64,000 nt of DNA from Glaciibacter superstes DSM 21135. Its GTDB lineage: Bacteria > Actinomycetota > Actinomycetes > Actinomycetales > Microbacteriaceae. The first letter of the stretch is position 1, and the number at the start of each line of letters is the position of its first letter. Where the stretch lies: assembly GCF_000421145.1 (NCBI RefSeq), contig NZ_ATWH01000002.1, positions 62,001-126,000 of the forward strand, read 5' to 3'. Shown here in pieces: positions 51,828 to 61,409 of this stretch. The notes under the pieces are model-generated. The model did no database searches and was not told the DNA's origin. It saw only the letters and a program-made list of their open reading frames with translations. The position numbers and the translations under genes are program-made.

Positions 51828-54800
51828 CTAGTGCCGCGGGAGCGGACGTCGTCGCCGAGCGATCAACAGGCCGCCTCCAGCGGCCGCCACCAGCAGGGCA
51901 AGTGCGGCCATCCAGCCGACGAATGCGCTGTCGACGCCGGTGCTAGCCAGGTGTCCCGACAGCGTGCTGTTGTTATCGCCGCCACCGCCACCGCCGTTGC
52001 CATTACCGGCAATGTCGACACGAGCCGACGCCACCTCCTGGCCTTCGTGCAGCACGACGACACGGTGCTCGCCTGGTTTGGTCGGCGCCGGGATAACCCC
52101 ATCAAGGGCGAAGGCACCCAGTTCATCAGCAGTGACGCTTCCCAGTACCGCCGGAGCCGAGTGCAACTCCACCGAGTACACAGCACCCGGAGCGAAACCT
52201 CGTCCGGTGACAGTGACCGTGCCGCCCGACTTGAGGTCGCCGGTCACAACGATCGTTCCATCGTGACCAGGCTCGCCAGGTTCGCCCGGCTGGGCGACCT
52301 CCACCGCGTTCGACTCGTCTGACGCTACTGACCAACCAGCACTGTTGAGCGCACGCACCGTCGCGGTGTACGTACCCGGCTTCACGCCCTCGAACACCGC
52401 CGAACGCACGTCGGCGCCGACCGTCGCTTTGGTGCCATCACTCAGCGAGACCTCGTACTGCTCGATTGGCGCGCCGCCGTCTTCCAATGGTGCCGACCAC
52501 TCGACCTTCACCGCATCGCGGACTGCGTCGGCGACAACATCCGTCGGCGCACCGGGAGCCTCTGCTGCCGTCACCACGAACGTCGAGACCTCGCTGCGGG
52601 TGATGTGACCTGCTTCGTCTGCCAGCTCGACGTACCACTCGTAGCGGTTGTCGGGAGCCACGCCATCGAGAACGACACTCACCGCATCCGTTCCCACGGT
52701 CGTCTGCCTGGGGCCGACCTTGCTCGGCTCACCCGCCGCGACGGTCAGCGAGCTCGTGGCCAGCGTGCGTGTCGTGGAACCGCCGAGATCGACGTCGAGC
52801 ACGAAGTTCTCGGTGTCGTGACCGTAGAGCCCTGGAACCTGCCCCTCACTGATCGGGTTGCGCCACGGGCCGTCGGAGGTCGCCGTATCGAGCAGCGGCG
52901 AGTAGGTATTGAAGTAGATCAGGTCGTTCTCGGCGTCGACGCTGATGTGCTTGAGGTACTCCTGCCCGCCATACACCCGGCCCTGGTAGTCGGTCAGCAC
53001 ACCGTAGGCCAGACCACCACCGGGAGTTGCCGCCGTCGTGACACCGGTACCCGTGATGTGCCCGCCAAGCACGAGCTTCACGTTGGCATACGGCGTCACC
53101 AGGTTGTCGACGACGTGACCGTTCGACCAGTTGCCGACACCGATGCCGATCGAGTTGTGCATGCCGAGGATGACCGTGTGGTCCTGATGGGTCTCGATGA
53201 CCTCCCGCGCCCAGGCAATGCCGGTTTCGTTTCCGTCATCGATGGAGAAGAAGCCCACGGTGAGGAACAGGAGCTTCGCCCCATTGACCTCTGCCGTGTA
53301 GTAATAGTTGTCGATCTCATGGCTGCCGCCGAAGGTGAACGGGCTGCCCTCGAGGCTCGCTTCCATCCGTGACATCGGGTAGTGCGTCGGCAGCATCACG
53401 CGGTCGTTCCTGCCCTGGTCGACATCGTGGTAATCGTGGTTGCCCCACGACACCATGTACGGCAGGTCGGCGTCTTCCCACGCCTGCACCGCCGGCTCGA
53501 CGTCTTCGTACTGGTACTCCTGCGACAGGTATGGGCGGTTGACCAGGTCTCCGGCCTGCAGCGCCAGGATCGTCTTGCGTTCCTCGGCCATATCGGCCAC
53601 ATACTCGAACTGGTCGACCATCAGGTCAGGCGTCGCCTGCGCGTACAGCTGGGTATCTGGCACGTGGTCCATCGCCCAGTCGTAGGTGGCCGGGTCGGGC
53701 AGCTGATCGAAGTCATAGCCGACGTCCGTTGGCACCTCGGTGAGCCCGCGCCAGATGAGGAGGTGCAGTTTTCCCTCAGCCACGGCGTTCTCTTCGGCGA
53801 TGGCGGTCACATCAAGAGCGACCTCACCGCCGTCTTTGTCTGACCCAGAGTCCTTCAGCAGCCACTGGCCCGTCGCGTTGTCATAGACGTAGGCCGAGAC
53901 GGTGCGATCGTCTGCTGTGCCATTCCAGGTGAGGTGGAACTGATCCTGCGCGGCCTGCTTTTTCGTGAGCGAGACCTCGTAGATCTGGTACGGGTTCTGG
54001 TTCTCTCCGACCGTTGTGGTGAAGAGTTCACCGGTGACCTCGCCGCTTGTGGGCGTCACGGTCGTCGGCACGCGATCTCCAGTTGCCCCGGTGCGCACGA
54101 CGGTATTGGAGGCATCGAGTGCGATGAGGTCGTCGGCATAAAAGGTCGCCTCCACGCGCTCGAGGTCGTCGGTGCGCGGTGTGGCTGTCAGTGTGACTTC
54201 CGGCTTCTTGCCGCCGGCCTGGTCTGCATCATCCGTGACCTCTGGTTGTGCGGGCGCAACCGTGTCGCTCACGATGACGTCGACCGTGGCTGTGCCGCGA
54301 TCATTACCGCTTGTGGCGGTGAGGGCGATCGTCTGCACGCCGATCTCGTTGACCGGCACCGCGATGGTGAATGGCCCGGCGTCGACCTCTTCTGATGACA
54401 CCTCATCATCGGCGATCGTTGCGGCGATCGTCGCCCGCTTGCTGAGCGTGCCGGTCACCAGGGTCAGACCGGCCTCCAGCTCGGTGCCCTGCGTTGGCGT
54501 TCCGATGATGAGCTGCACCGGGTCGGTCCCACGCTCGGCACGGTCGCCCACGGTCACCGCGTCACCGAAGAGGTTGGCGTAGCGGAACGCCTCGAAGTCG
54601 GGCGTGAACGGAATGCCGGCGATCTGCACTTCGTCGACCAGGCCGGGGAACGGCGCGGCGAGCGTGCCGTCGTTGGTGTAGTAGTCGCCGATCGTGGTGA
54701 ACACGGCGGGATCGGAGAAGGTCGTGCGGTATTCGAGGAACTCGCTGTGTACCTCGGCTCCATCGACGAAAATCGAGTAGGTCATGCCGTCGTAGGTCTG

Positions 54801-57800
54801 GGTGACCAGGTGCGGTGTTCCTGCCTCCGGCGCCGCGAACTGCTTGTTGATGTCGACATCGCCGAACTCGAAACTGTTGCCCGCCAGCCGTGTGCCGAGC
54901 TGGCCATCGGTCAACGCACCTTGCCAGAATGCGGCACGGCCGTCATCCGTTGCGCTCTCCTTGGCGACGATGGGGGAGTTCTTCCCTGTCGCTGCCAGCC
55001 CAGCCAGTTCGTCTTCGGTGAGGGTGTAGATGGAGCTGAGCGTGAAGCGGTCGAAGTCGCCGCCCACGTCGCCTGGGTATTCGATGCGGCTCTGGCCGAA
55101 GTCGGCTGCGGTCGTGCCGTTCGTCGATTCGACGGTGGTCAGCGCTTCGCCGACAACCGTGCCCGCCTGGGTTCCCGTCGAGTCGACACGCGTCTCGCCG
55201 CCCTCGCTCGCCTCTGCCAGGTGCTCGACCAGCGAATAGCCACCGCTCCATACCTGGGTCGGGTCGTTCGCGGAGTTTCCGCCACCGAAATAGGCCCAGA
55301 TGACGGATGCCGCTTCCGCGGGAACCGCGGGCATCTTGACCCACAGCACCGAGGTGCCGTTCTGCTCCCAGTGCTCGATCTCGAATGACAGCGGGACCCC
55401 GTTGGCGTCGAAGACCGCCAACGACTCGGCGGCGGTATCCGGGGTGTCCGTCAGCGTGACGCGCACCGGTGCATCCGTGAAATCGGACCGCGTGGTGTTC
55501 TGCACAGTGATCGGCTGGCGCGCGGTGGCTTCATCGTCTGCCCACGCGATCGTGCTGCCATCCGTTGAGACCAGGCCCTGGAGTTCGCGGAGTCGCTGTT
55601 CGACGGCCAGCAGTTTATCGAGGTTGCCGATGGCCCCACGTTGAGCAGCACTGAGGGCGTCAACCGCTTCGCGTGCCGAGCGAACCGCGGCTGCGTCATC
55701 CGTCTTCAGGGCGTCAACATCCGGAAGCGCGTCAATCTGGCCCTCCACCGGGGAGATCTGCCGGTCGATGCCGAAACTCTCGAACACGCGTGGGCTGCCT
55801 TGGTCACGGATGTCGTAGACGTCGACCGTGAGGCGATCTTCGGTCACAGCGATGCCGGTGAAGTTCTCGGTGGCCTGCTGACCGGTGCGATCGAAGAGCT
55901 GCAGGTAGGCCTCGATGTCGATGCCGTTCTCAGGAGCCGTTGCCTGCGTGTAGTGCTTGGCGCCCGCCGTGTTGGGCAGGAAGTAGATCGTGCCTTCCGG
56001 GTCGACCGCATACTCGGCCCGCTTACCGTTCTTCATCTCTGTGATGACTGTGGTTTCCACGGCGCGCGCATTCTCGACGCCGTCAGGGTCGGAGACGAGC
56101 ACCTTGCTGCGGCTCATGACGTGGTCATGCCCCTGCAGCACGAGGTCGATGTCGAGCTCGTCGACGAGGGGAACCAGCACGTCACGCATCGCGATGACGT
56201 CGCCATCGTCAAGATGGTTGGCCGTCGTGTACGGGCCCTTGTGAATGCTCATGATGATCCACTGGGCGCCGGCCTCGCGGGCGGCCGTGACGTCGGAGCG
56301 CAGCCACGCGAGCTGGGCTTCACTGAGGTTCTGCTGGGCGTCTTCGTTGGTGTTGAGCACAACGAAGTGCGCCCGGTTGTAGTCGAAGGAGTAGTAGGCG
56401 CCGCTCTCGGTGTTCTGACCGTTCTGGGCGTCGAGGGCATAGTGGTCGACGAACGCACCGGCGGTTGACTCATGGTTGCCGGCGGCCGGCGCCAGTGTCG
56501 TGTTCAGCAGGCTCGGCTGCGCAGAGTCGAGCAGGTCGATCCAGTCCTGTTCGCGCTCGCCGCTTTCAACGTGGTCGCCGTTGTGCATGACGAACTCTGC
56601 GTTTGGCACGTGTGCGAGCGACTTGGCGATCGTCGAGGCGGAGAGCTGTGCCTCTTCCAGGTTCTGCGACTGGGTGTCAGTGAGGTTGATGAAGCTGAAG
56701 TCGTCGCTTCCGTCGCTGGTCTCGAACGTGCCTGTCGCGCTCCACACCGACTCGAGACGGTCGCCAACCTGGTAGTAATGCGTTGTTCCGGGAGTCAGAC
56801 CGGTCGCGACGGCTTGGTAGAAGGTCTCACCGTCACGGCTGGTCTTGCGCTCAGCCGGGAAGTCCACGGTCGACTCGCCAACCGGGAACTGGGCATCCGT
56901 GCTGATTCGCACGACGGGTTCGCCGCCGTCGATGCTGCTGTACCAGCTGAAGCCGCGCTGCGTCTGGCTGTCGCCGTAGAAGGTGGTGGCGATGCGGTTC
57001 GGCCGCTGGTGCCCGGTCACGAACTTGGGCACCGGGTGACCCAACTGGTCATCGAAGCGCCAGTCGTCGGCGAAGTCCCAGCCGATGGCCTCATAGGTTG
57101 CCTGTTGCTGCAGTTGTTCTGCAGTGGTGTCCTGGCCGTTCTGGTCGTCTGCGGCGCCGGTGACAGTGTTGCCGCCGATGAGGATGCCGTCGAAGGCGAG
57201 GTTGCCGGTCAGAGAGGCGAGTCGGAACTCGGCCGGCCCTGAGTAACCGACGATGCGACCGGCGAAGCCCGGAACGGTGCCGCTGTACGCGATGTCGCCG
57301 GAGTACGCGACGTTGGCTTCGACCGCGACCGCGTTGTTCCTGCCCGGGTAGGCGACGATGTGCCCAGCGTCAACGCCTCTGACGCCGCCATCCTGGCGCA
57401 CGGTGAGGGCGACGGATGCCAGGTTGCCGACGATCGACGCCTGGTCTGCCGCGTATGAGGTGATGCCGGCCGGCATCTTGTCAGCGGAGATCGTTCCATC
57501 GACCCAGTTGGTGTGGATGACGCTCGCCCCGCGAATCTCGGCGCCGAGCCCGGCGACCTTCTCGGCGTTCGGCGCGCTGAGGTCGGCGTCGATGATGCTC
57601 ACGCCTTCGACGGTGCTGTCGGTGATGCTGACCGCGAGCCCGGCGACCCAATCGGGGTTTTCGCCACCGTCTGCCGTTACTCCCGCGAGCGTGAGGTCGG
57701 TGACGGATGCCCCGGCCAGCTTCCGAAAGAAGCTCAGTTGGTTGGCCTGGTCGCCGCCCGTGCTGCTTGGCGCATAGGTGAGGCCGGCGATGGTGTGGCC

Positions 57801-59093
57801 GGAGCCGTTCAGGGCGCCCTCGAAGAGGTCGATGCCTGCAAAGGGGGTTGCATCGGTGAAGTCGAGATCGGCGGTGAGCAGGTAGTACTTGTCCCCGGTG
57901 TACTTGGCGTTGCCGCCGCTCAGCTGCTCGGCGAGATATTCGAGGTCGAATACTGTGCCGATCTCGAACGGGCTCTGCTCGGTGCCCGCGCCGAAGAGGC
58001 TGTGCGAGAAGTTGGGGACGGGGTGGGCGAGCTCGTCGTCCCAGCGCCAGGCATTCATGAAGTCCCACCCCAGCTGCTCGTAGGTCGCGCGCTGGGCGAG
58101 TTGCTCCGACGTGGTGTCGGTTCCGTGCTGATTGCGCGTGCCTGGGCCGCTGACGGGAGCACCGGAGATGGTGATCGCGGTGTTGGCGAGGTTTTCAGTG
58201 GCCGTCCAGCCTTTGTATCCGGTGTAGCCGGCGATGCGGCCGACGAAGCCGTCCACCTTTCCGGTGTACGCGGTGGAGCCGCCGAAGGCCACGTTGCCGG
58301 CGAAGGTTCCACTGTTCGGGTTGCCCGGGTAGGCGAGGATGTGGCCGGCGTCGATGCCGCGGGTGCCGGCGTCACCACCGCTGACGCCCACGGTGAAGTC
58401 GGCCTCGACGAGGTTGTTTGCGATGCGCGTGGTGTTCTTCGCGTATGAGACGACGCCGCCTGGCATCTTGTTGGCGACCAGCGTTGCCTGCACCCAGTTG
58501 TCTGTGACGGTTCCACCGTCGAGCTCGGCGACGAGGCCGCCGACCTTCTCAGCGCCGGGGGCGACGAGTTCGGCTCCGATCACGCTGTTGCCTGTCAGGG
58601 TCGAATTGACGGCGTACACGGCAATGCCGGCGACGAACCCGGCGTTGTCGCCGTTGTCTGCACGTGCTCCATCGATGGTGAGATTGCGAACCGTGCCGTC
58701 CGTGACCCGACGGATCAGTGCTCGGGTGTCGCGATTGTCGTCGCCGTCGCCAGGATGCGTGCCGTAGACGATGTCGCTGATCGAGTGACCCGCACCGTCG
58801 AGCACGCCAGAGAACGTATTGATGCCCGCGAACTCAGCACCGCCGAAGTCGATGTCTGCGGTGAGCGCGTAGCTCGCGCCCGAAAACTGGCCGGGCGACT
58901 CGTTGATCGCGTCGGCGACGGCCACGAGGTCGTCGGCGCTGGCGACCTGGTACGGGTCACCATTGCTCCCCGACCCGGACAATGGGAGTTCTGCTGCGGT
59001 CGCCATCGGGGCAAGGCCCGAAAGTACGAGGCCACCGGTGACGACGGAGACAAGGGCTGTAAGCGAGAGGAAAGAGGAACGCGAGCGAGGCAT
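51828..59093 (-). CDS. Giant secreted, wall-anchored protein with two metallophosphoesterase domains
   Basis: About 2,421 residues. A signal peptide covers residues 1-34 (FLSLTALVSVVTGGLVLSGL, then ATAAE). Two similar beta-helix/GLUG-like modules follow to about 690 (each with LTADIDFGG- or LTADLDFTD-type units and SGVLDGAGHSI/EGALNGSGHTI). Next are a fibronectin-like domain and metallophosphoesterase 1 at about 790-1000 (MHNGDHVESG, AAGNHES, MSIHKG, LQGHDHVMS), a DUF2341 domain at about 1190-1290 (VIWAYFGGGNSANDP), a LamG-like domain, and metallophosphoesterase 2 at about 1800-2020 (LQAGDLVNR, SWGNHDYHD, GMHNSIG, LGGHITG). Fibronectin-type repeats precede the C-terminal LASTGVD, a hydrophobic helix and RRRRPLPRH, an LAxTG sorting signal. 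It probably hydrolyses extracellular phosphoesters at the cell surface. The ATG at 59093 gives a normal leader; upstream starts (59189, 59198) do not. Confidence 0.88.
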   Translation of the reverse strand: MPRSRSSFLSLTALVSVVTGGLVLSGLAPMATAAELPLSGSGSNGDPYQVASADDLVAVADAINESPGQFSGASYALTADIDFGGAEFAGINTFSGVLDGAGHSISDIVYGTHPGDGDDNRDTRALIRRVTDGTVRNLTIDGARADNGDNAGFVAGIAVYAVNSTLTGNSVIGAELVAPGAEKVGGLVAELDGGTVTDNWVQATLVANKMPGGVVSYAKNTTRIANNLVEADFTVGVSGGDAGTRGIDAGHILAYPGNPNSGTFAGNVAFGGSTAYTGKVDGFVGRIAGYTGYKGWTATENLANTAITISGAPVSGPGTRNQHGTDTTSEQLAQRATYEQLGWDFMNAWRWDDELAHPVPNFSHSLFGAGTEQSPFEIGTVFDLEYLAEQLSGGNAKYTGDKYYLLTADLDFTDATPFAGIDLFEGALNGSGHTIAGLTYAPSSTGGDQANQLSFFRKLAGASVTDLTLAGVTADGGENPDWVAGLAVSITDSTVEGVSIIDADLSAPNAEKVAGLGAEIRGASVIHTNWVDGTISADKMPAGITSYAADQASIVGNLASVALTVRQDGGVRGVDAGHIVAYPGRNNAVAVEANVAYSGDIAYSGTVPGFAGRIVGYSGPAEFRLASLTGNLAFDGILIGGNTVTGAADDQNGQDTTAEQLQQQATYEAIGWDFADDWRFDDQLGHPVPKFVTGHQRPNRIATTFYGDSQTQRGFSWYSSIDGGEPVVRISTDAQFPVGESTVDFPAERKTSRDGETFYQAVATGLTPGTTHYYQVGDRLESVWSATGTFETSDGSDDFSFINLTDTQSQNLEEAQLSASTIAKSLAHVPNAEFVMHNGDHVESGEREQDWIDLLDSAQPSLLNTTLAPAAGNHESTAGAFVDHYALDAQNGQNTESGAYYSFDYNRAHFVVLNTNEDAQQNLSEAQLAWLRSDVTAAREAGAQWIIMSIHKGPYTTANHLDDGDVIAMRDVLVPLVDELDIDLVLQGHDHVMSRSKVLVSDPDGVENARAVETTVITEMKNGKRAEYAVDPEGTIYFLPNTAGAKHYTQATAPENGIDIEAYLQLFDRTGQQATENFTGIAVTEDRLTVDVYDIRDQGSPRVFESFGIDRQISPVEGQIDALPDVDALKTDDAAAVRSAREAVDALSAAQRGAIGNLDKLLAVEQRLRELQGLVSTDGSTIAWADDEATARQPITVQNTTRSDFTDAPVRVTLTDTPDTAAESLAVFDANGVPLSFEIEHWEQNGTSVLWVKMPAVPAEAASVIWAYFGGGNSANDPTQVWSGGYSLVEHLAEASEGGETRVDSTGTQAGTVVGEALTTVESTNGTTAADFGQSRIEYPGDVGGDFDRFTLSSIYTLTEDELAGLAATGKNSPIVAKESATDDGRAAFWQGALTDGQLGTRLAGNSFEFGDVDINKQFAAPEAGTPHLVTQTYDGMTYSIFVDGAEVHSEFLEYRTTFSDPAVFTTIGDYYTNDGTLAAPFPGLVDEVQIAGIPFTPDFEAFRYANLFGDAVTVGDRAERGTDPVQLIIGTPTQGTELEAGLTLVTGTLSKRATIAATIADDEVSSEEVDAGPFTIAVPVNEIGVQTIALTATSGNDRGTATVDVIVSDTVAPAQPEVTDDADQAGGKKPEVTLTATPRTDDLERVEATFYADDLIALDASNTVVRTGATGDRVPTTVTPTSGEVTGELFTTTVGENQNPYQIYEVSLTKKQAAQDQFHLTWNGTADDRTVSAYVYDNATGQWLLKDSGSDKDGGEVALDVTAIAEENAVAEGKLHLLIWRGLTEVPTDVGYDFDQLPDPATYDWAMDHVPDTQLYAQATPDLMVDQFEYVADMAEERKTILALQAGDLVNRPYLSQEYQYEDVEPAVQAWEDADLPYMVSWGNHDYHDVDQGRNDRVMLPTHYPMSRMEASLEGSPFTFGGSHEIDNYYYTAEVNGAKLLFLTVGFFSIDDGNETGIAWAREVIETHQDHTVILGMHNSIGIGVGNWSNGHVVDNLVTPYANVKLVLGGHITGTGVTTAATPGGGLAYGVLTDYQGRVYGGQEYLKHISVDAENDLIYFNTYSPLLDTATSDGPWRNPISEGQVPGLYGHDTENFVLDVDLGGSTTRTLATSSLTVAAGEPSKVGPRQTTVGTDAVSVVLDGVAPDNRYEWYVELADEAGHITRSEVSTFVVTAAEAPGAPTDVVADAVRDAVKVEWSAPLEDGGAPIEQYEVSLSDGTKATVGADVRSAVFEGVKPGTYTATVRALNSAGWSVASDESNAVEVAQPGEPGEPGHDGTIVVTGDLKSGGTVTVTGRGFAPGAVYSVELHSAPAVLGSVTADELGAFALDGVIPAPTKPGEHRVVVLHEGQEVASARVDIAGNGNGGGGGGDNNSTLSGHLASTGVDSAFVGWMAALALLVAAAGGGLLIARRRRPLPRH

Positions 59094-59271
59094 AGGGACG
59101 TTTAATCGATTCAGTTGGCCCCGAAGGGAGGGCTGGAGGATTCGGTCTGCGACAGCGGACGCCGCCCCCGTAGCCAAGCGGCTCGCCATGAACGACACGC
59201 AGGGGCTGGGTTAACGCCAGTGAAACTCCGTCAAGCGGGGGCCATGACGGTAGGGTCAAATCATGAAGATA

Positions 59272-59288
59272 GGTAACAATGTAGTACC
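59272..59288. promoter_or_regulatory. Possible MarR operator
   Basis: GGTAACAATGTAGTACC, a 17-bp imperfect palindrome with GGTA/TACC arms, ending 8 bp before the marR ATG at 59297. It also lies upstream of the divergent giant gene. Confidence 0.5.
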
Positions 59289-59296
59289 ATCAGAAC

Positions 59297-59806
59297 ATGA
59301 CGCCCGAGATCGCCGTGCTCGACAGGCTGCTCGAGGTCAGCGAGCTCTTCCAGAAAGACATGGCACGTGCCTTCACGGGCACGCCGCTCACACCGTCTCG
59401 CACCCGGTTGCTCTGGGACCTTGCCGCGAATGGGCCGTCTGCGCAGCACGTGCTCGCCACTCGGCTGGAGATGAGCGCCCGAAACGTCACCGGGCTCGTC
59501 GACGCGCTTGAGGCGGGTGGGTACGTCACCCGCTCTCCCCACCCAAGCGATCGGCGAGCGATCATCGTGGACTTGACGGCATCCGCTCGCCGGTTCATGC
59601 AAAACATGCAGCGAGAACACGCCGAGCTCTCGGCCGAACTACTTGGCGCCGTCGACGAGGCCGACCGAGAACCGCTGATGCGCGGCATCACCGCCATCTC
59701 CTCGCGGCTGCGCGAGCTCATCGCTACCGAGGGGGAGAGTGGCGAGGGGGAGAATCGCGGGGAAGAGCGTGCCGGGGGAGAGCCGGGCGGGACGGTGAAG
59801 ACGTGA
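59297..59806 (+). CDS. MarR-family transcriptional regulator
   Basis: A 169-residue regulator. The winged helix-turn-helix is clear: LTPSRTRLLWDLAANGPSAQ, VLATRLEMSARNVTGLVDAL, EAGGYVTRSPHPSDRRAIIV. The dimerisation helices lie at both ends, and the C-terminus is a Gly/Glu-rich tail (GEGENRGEERAGGEPGG). An imperfect palindrome sits just before the ATG, compatible with autorepression. It overlaps the next membrane-protein gene by GTGA, so the two are co-translated. The regulated process is unknown. Confidence 0.9.
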   Translation: MTPEIAVLDRLLEVSELFQKDMARAFTGTPLTPSRTRLLWDLAANGPSAQHVLATRLEMSARNVTGLVDALEAGGYVTRSPHPSDRRAIIVDLTASARRFMQNMQREHAELSAELLGAVDEADREPLMRGITAISSRLRELIATEGESGEGENRGEERAGGEPGGTVKT

Positions 59807-60459
59807 GTGTACAGACGACACCGAGACCTCCGGCATCCGTTTGGCGGCGTATCGCCGGATTTCTGAAGCGGGTGCTCCTGCTGGAACTCGGCATCTACGC
59901 GAGCATCGCTCGCTTCATCGGGCGGCGGCCCGCCGTGCCGCACGGAGCTGCCGGGTTCAGTTTCCACAAGCCGGTGCTCGCGATCCTCATCGTCTTCATC
60001 CTGGTTTCAGCCGTTGAGATTCCGATCGTCGACCTGATCGCGCACCGCTGGCCGGCCGTGCGCATCCCGTTTCTGATTCTCGGCATCTGGGGGCTCACGT
60101 GGATGCTCGGCCTGCTCTGTGGATATCTGGTTCGCCCGCACACTGTCGGACCAGACGGCATCCAGGTGCGGGACGGCCTCGAGGTCGACATCGCGCTCAG
60201 CTGGGACGATATCGCGTCGGTCGCTCGAGACCTGCGCATCGAGGAGGAGAAACCGCCGAAGATCATCGAGTCCGATGATTCGCGCACCCTCATGATGCAC
60301 ATCAACAACGAGACCAACGTGGAGATCGAACTCGAGCGGCCCACTGTCGTGCGGCTGCCCGGCGGCGGAGCACTCAGCGGCGATCAGGCGGTCACCGTTG
60401 TGCGGATGTGGGTGGACGAACCACGTCAGTTCCTGGACGAGGTGCGCAAGTACATTTGA
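59803..60459 (+). CDS. Membrane protein of unknown function coupled to marR
   Basis: A 218-residue protein with a short amphipathic N-terminus, two or three helices (VLAILIVFILVSAVEIPIVD, IPFLILGIWGLTWMLGLLCG) and a C-terminal soluble domain (VGPDGIQVRDGLEVDIALSW, VEIELERPTVVRLPGGGAL, RMWVDEPRQFLDEVRKYI). The GTG start at 59803 overlaps the marR stop. I recognise no family beyond similarity to small actinobacterial membrane proteins with a PH-like C-terminus. It is probably regulated by the upstream MarR. Confidence 0.75.
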   Translation: MSVQTTPRPPASVWRRIAGFLKRVLLLELGIYASIARFIGRRPAVPHGAAGFSFHKPVLAILIVFILVSAVEIPIVDLIAHRWPAVRIPFLILGIWGLTWMLGLLCGYLVRPHTVGPDGIQVRDGLEVDIALSWDDIASVARDLRIEEEKPPKIIESDDSRTLMMHINNETNVEIELERPTVVRLPGGGALSGDQAVTVVRMWVDEPRQFLDEVRKYI

Positions 60460-60481
60460 CGGATTCTCACTGCACGGATTC

Positions 60482-61375
60482 TCACTGCACGGACTCTCGT
60501 TGTACAGCCGCGGTCGCTGGTGTCTTGCGCCGAGCGCGCCGTTGACCAACCAGCACCCCAACGAGCACGAGCGCAGTGCCGAGCCCCTGGGCCGGTCCGA
60601 AGGACTCAGCCGCAAGCAGGGTGCCGAGCGCTACGCCCGTGACCGGATTGAGCAGGCCGATGAGGCCGACGGTCCCGGCGGGCAGGTGTCGCAGGCCGGT
60701 GAACCAGGCAGCGAATGCGAGGGCGGTGGCGACGATGCTCACGTAGGCGAACCCTGCGACGGCTGGTCCGTCGAGCACGGGTGGGGCGCCCTCGATGAGG
60801 AAGGCGAATGGCAGGACGAGTAGGCCGCCGCCCATCAATTGCCACGAGGTCACAGCGATCGTTGCCTCACCGGATGCCCACCTCTTGGTGAGAACGTAGC
60901 CGACTGAAGACATAAGCATGGCGACGAGCGAAGCAACGACACCCCAGGGCTCCACAGGGGTCTCGCTGTCACCCACCAGCACCCACACGCCTGCGAACCC
61001 GAGTATCGCGCCAGCGGCGGCGGTCACGGTGGGCCGTTCAGCCAGTATCGGCCAGGCGAGGAGCATGAGCACCCCGGCCGACGTTGCCATGATCGTCGCG
61101 GCAACGCTGGAGGGTAACAGCTGGGCCGCGACGTAGATGAGCACGAAGAACGCACCGACATTCAACGTGCCGAGTACGAGTGATTTCCACCACCAGGAGC
61201 CTCGGGGCAATCGTCGTGCAACGAGCAGCAAGAGGATGCCGGCGGGCAGCGCACGAAGCGCCGCACCCCAGAGCGGGTCGCCTTCAGGAAGGAACTGCCG
61301 CGTCACGAAGTAGTTCGAGCCCCAGGCGATCGGGGCGATCGCTGTCAGGAGTATCCAGCGCCATTTAGCTTCCAT
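60482..61375 (-). CDS. EamA-family (DMT) transporter
   Basis: A 297-residue ten-helix exporter of the drug/metabolite transporter superfamily: WRWILLTAIAPIAWGSNYFV, LRALPAGILLLLVARRLPRG, ATIMATSAGVLMLLAWPILA, FAGVWVLVGDSETPV, then the second EamA repeat WGVVASLVAMLMSSVGYVL, FAYVSIVATALAFAAWFTGL and PVTGVALGTLLAAESFGPAQ. Substrate unknown. The ATG at 61373-61375 lies inside a cluster of palindromes shared with the divergent marR gene, so MarR probably represses this transporter directly. Confidence 0.9.
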   Translation of the reverse strand: MEAKWRWILLTAIAPIAWGSNYFVTRQFLPEGDPLWGAALRALPAGILLLLVARRLPRGSWWWKSLVLGTLNVGAFFVLIYVAAQLLPSSVAATIMATSAGVLMLLAWPILAERPTVTAAAGAILGFAGVWVLVGDSETPVEPWGVVASLVAMLMSSVGYVLTKRWASGEATIAVTSWQLMGGGLLVLPFAFLIEGAPPVLDGPAVAGFAYVSIVATALAFAAWFTGLRHLPAGTVGLIGLLNPVTGVALGTLLAAESFGPAQGLGTALVLVGVLVGQRRARRKTPATAAVQRESVQ

Positions 61376-61409
61376 GGAAGGTACTATACCTTCCGTGGAA
61401 GGTACTATG
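61369..61409. promoter_or_regulatory. Overlapping MarR operator cluster between eamA-like and marR genes
   Basis: Three nested palindromes share TTCC/GGAA arms: CTTCCATGGAAG (61369-61380), GGAAGGTACTATACCTTCC (61376-61394, perfect seven-base arms) and ACCTTCCGTGGAAGGT (61388-61403), followed by another GGAAGGTACTATG. The transporter start codon and the marR start flank them, leaving little room for other promoter elements. Confidence 0.85.

Noticed and set aside
52605..53372. Plus-strand frames opposite the giant phosphoesterase gene (also 55641-56468, 56472-57242 and 57513-58448)
   Set aside because: They have no start signals or recognisable domains, while the minus strand is one continuous coding frame with phosphoesterase motifs.
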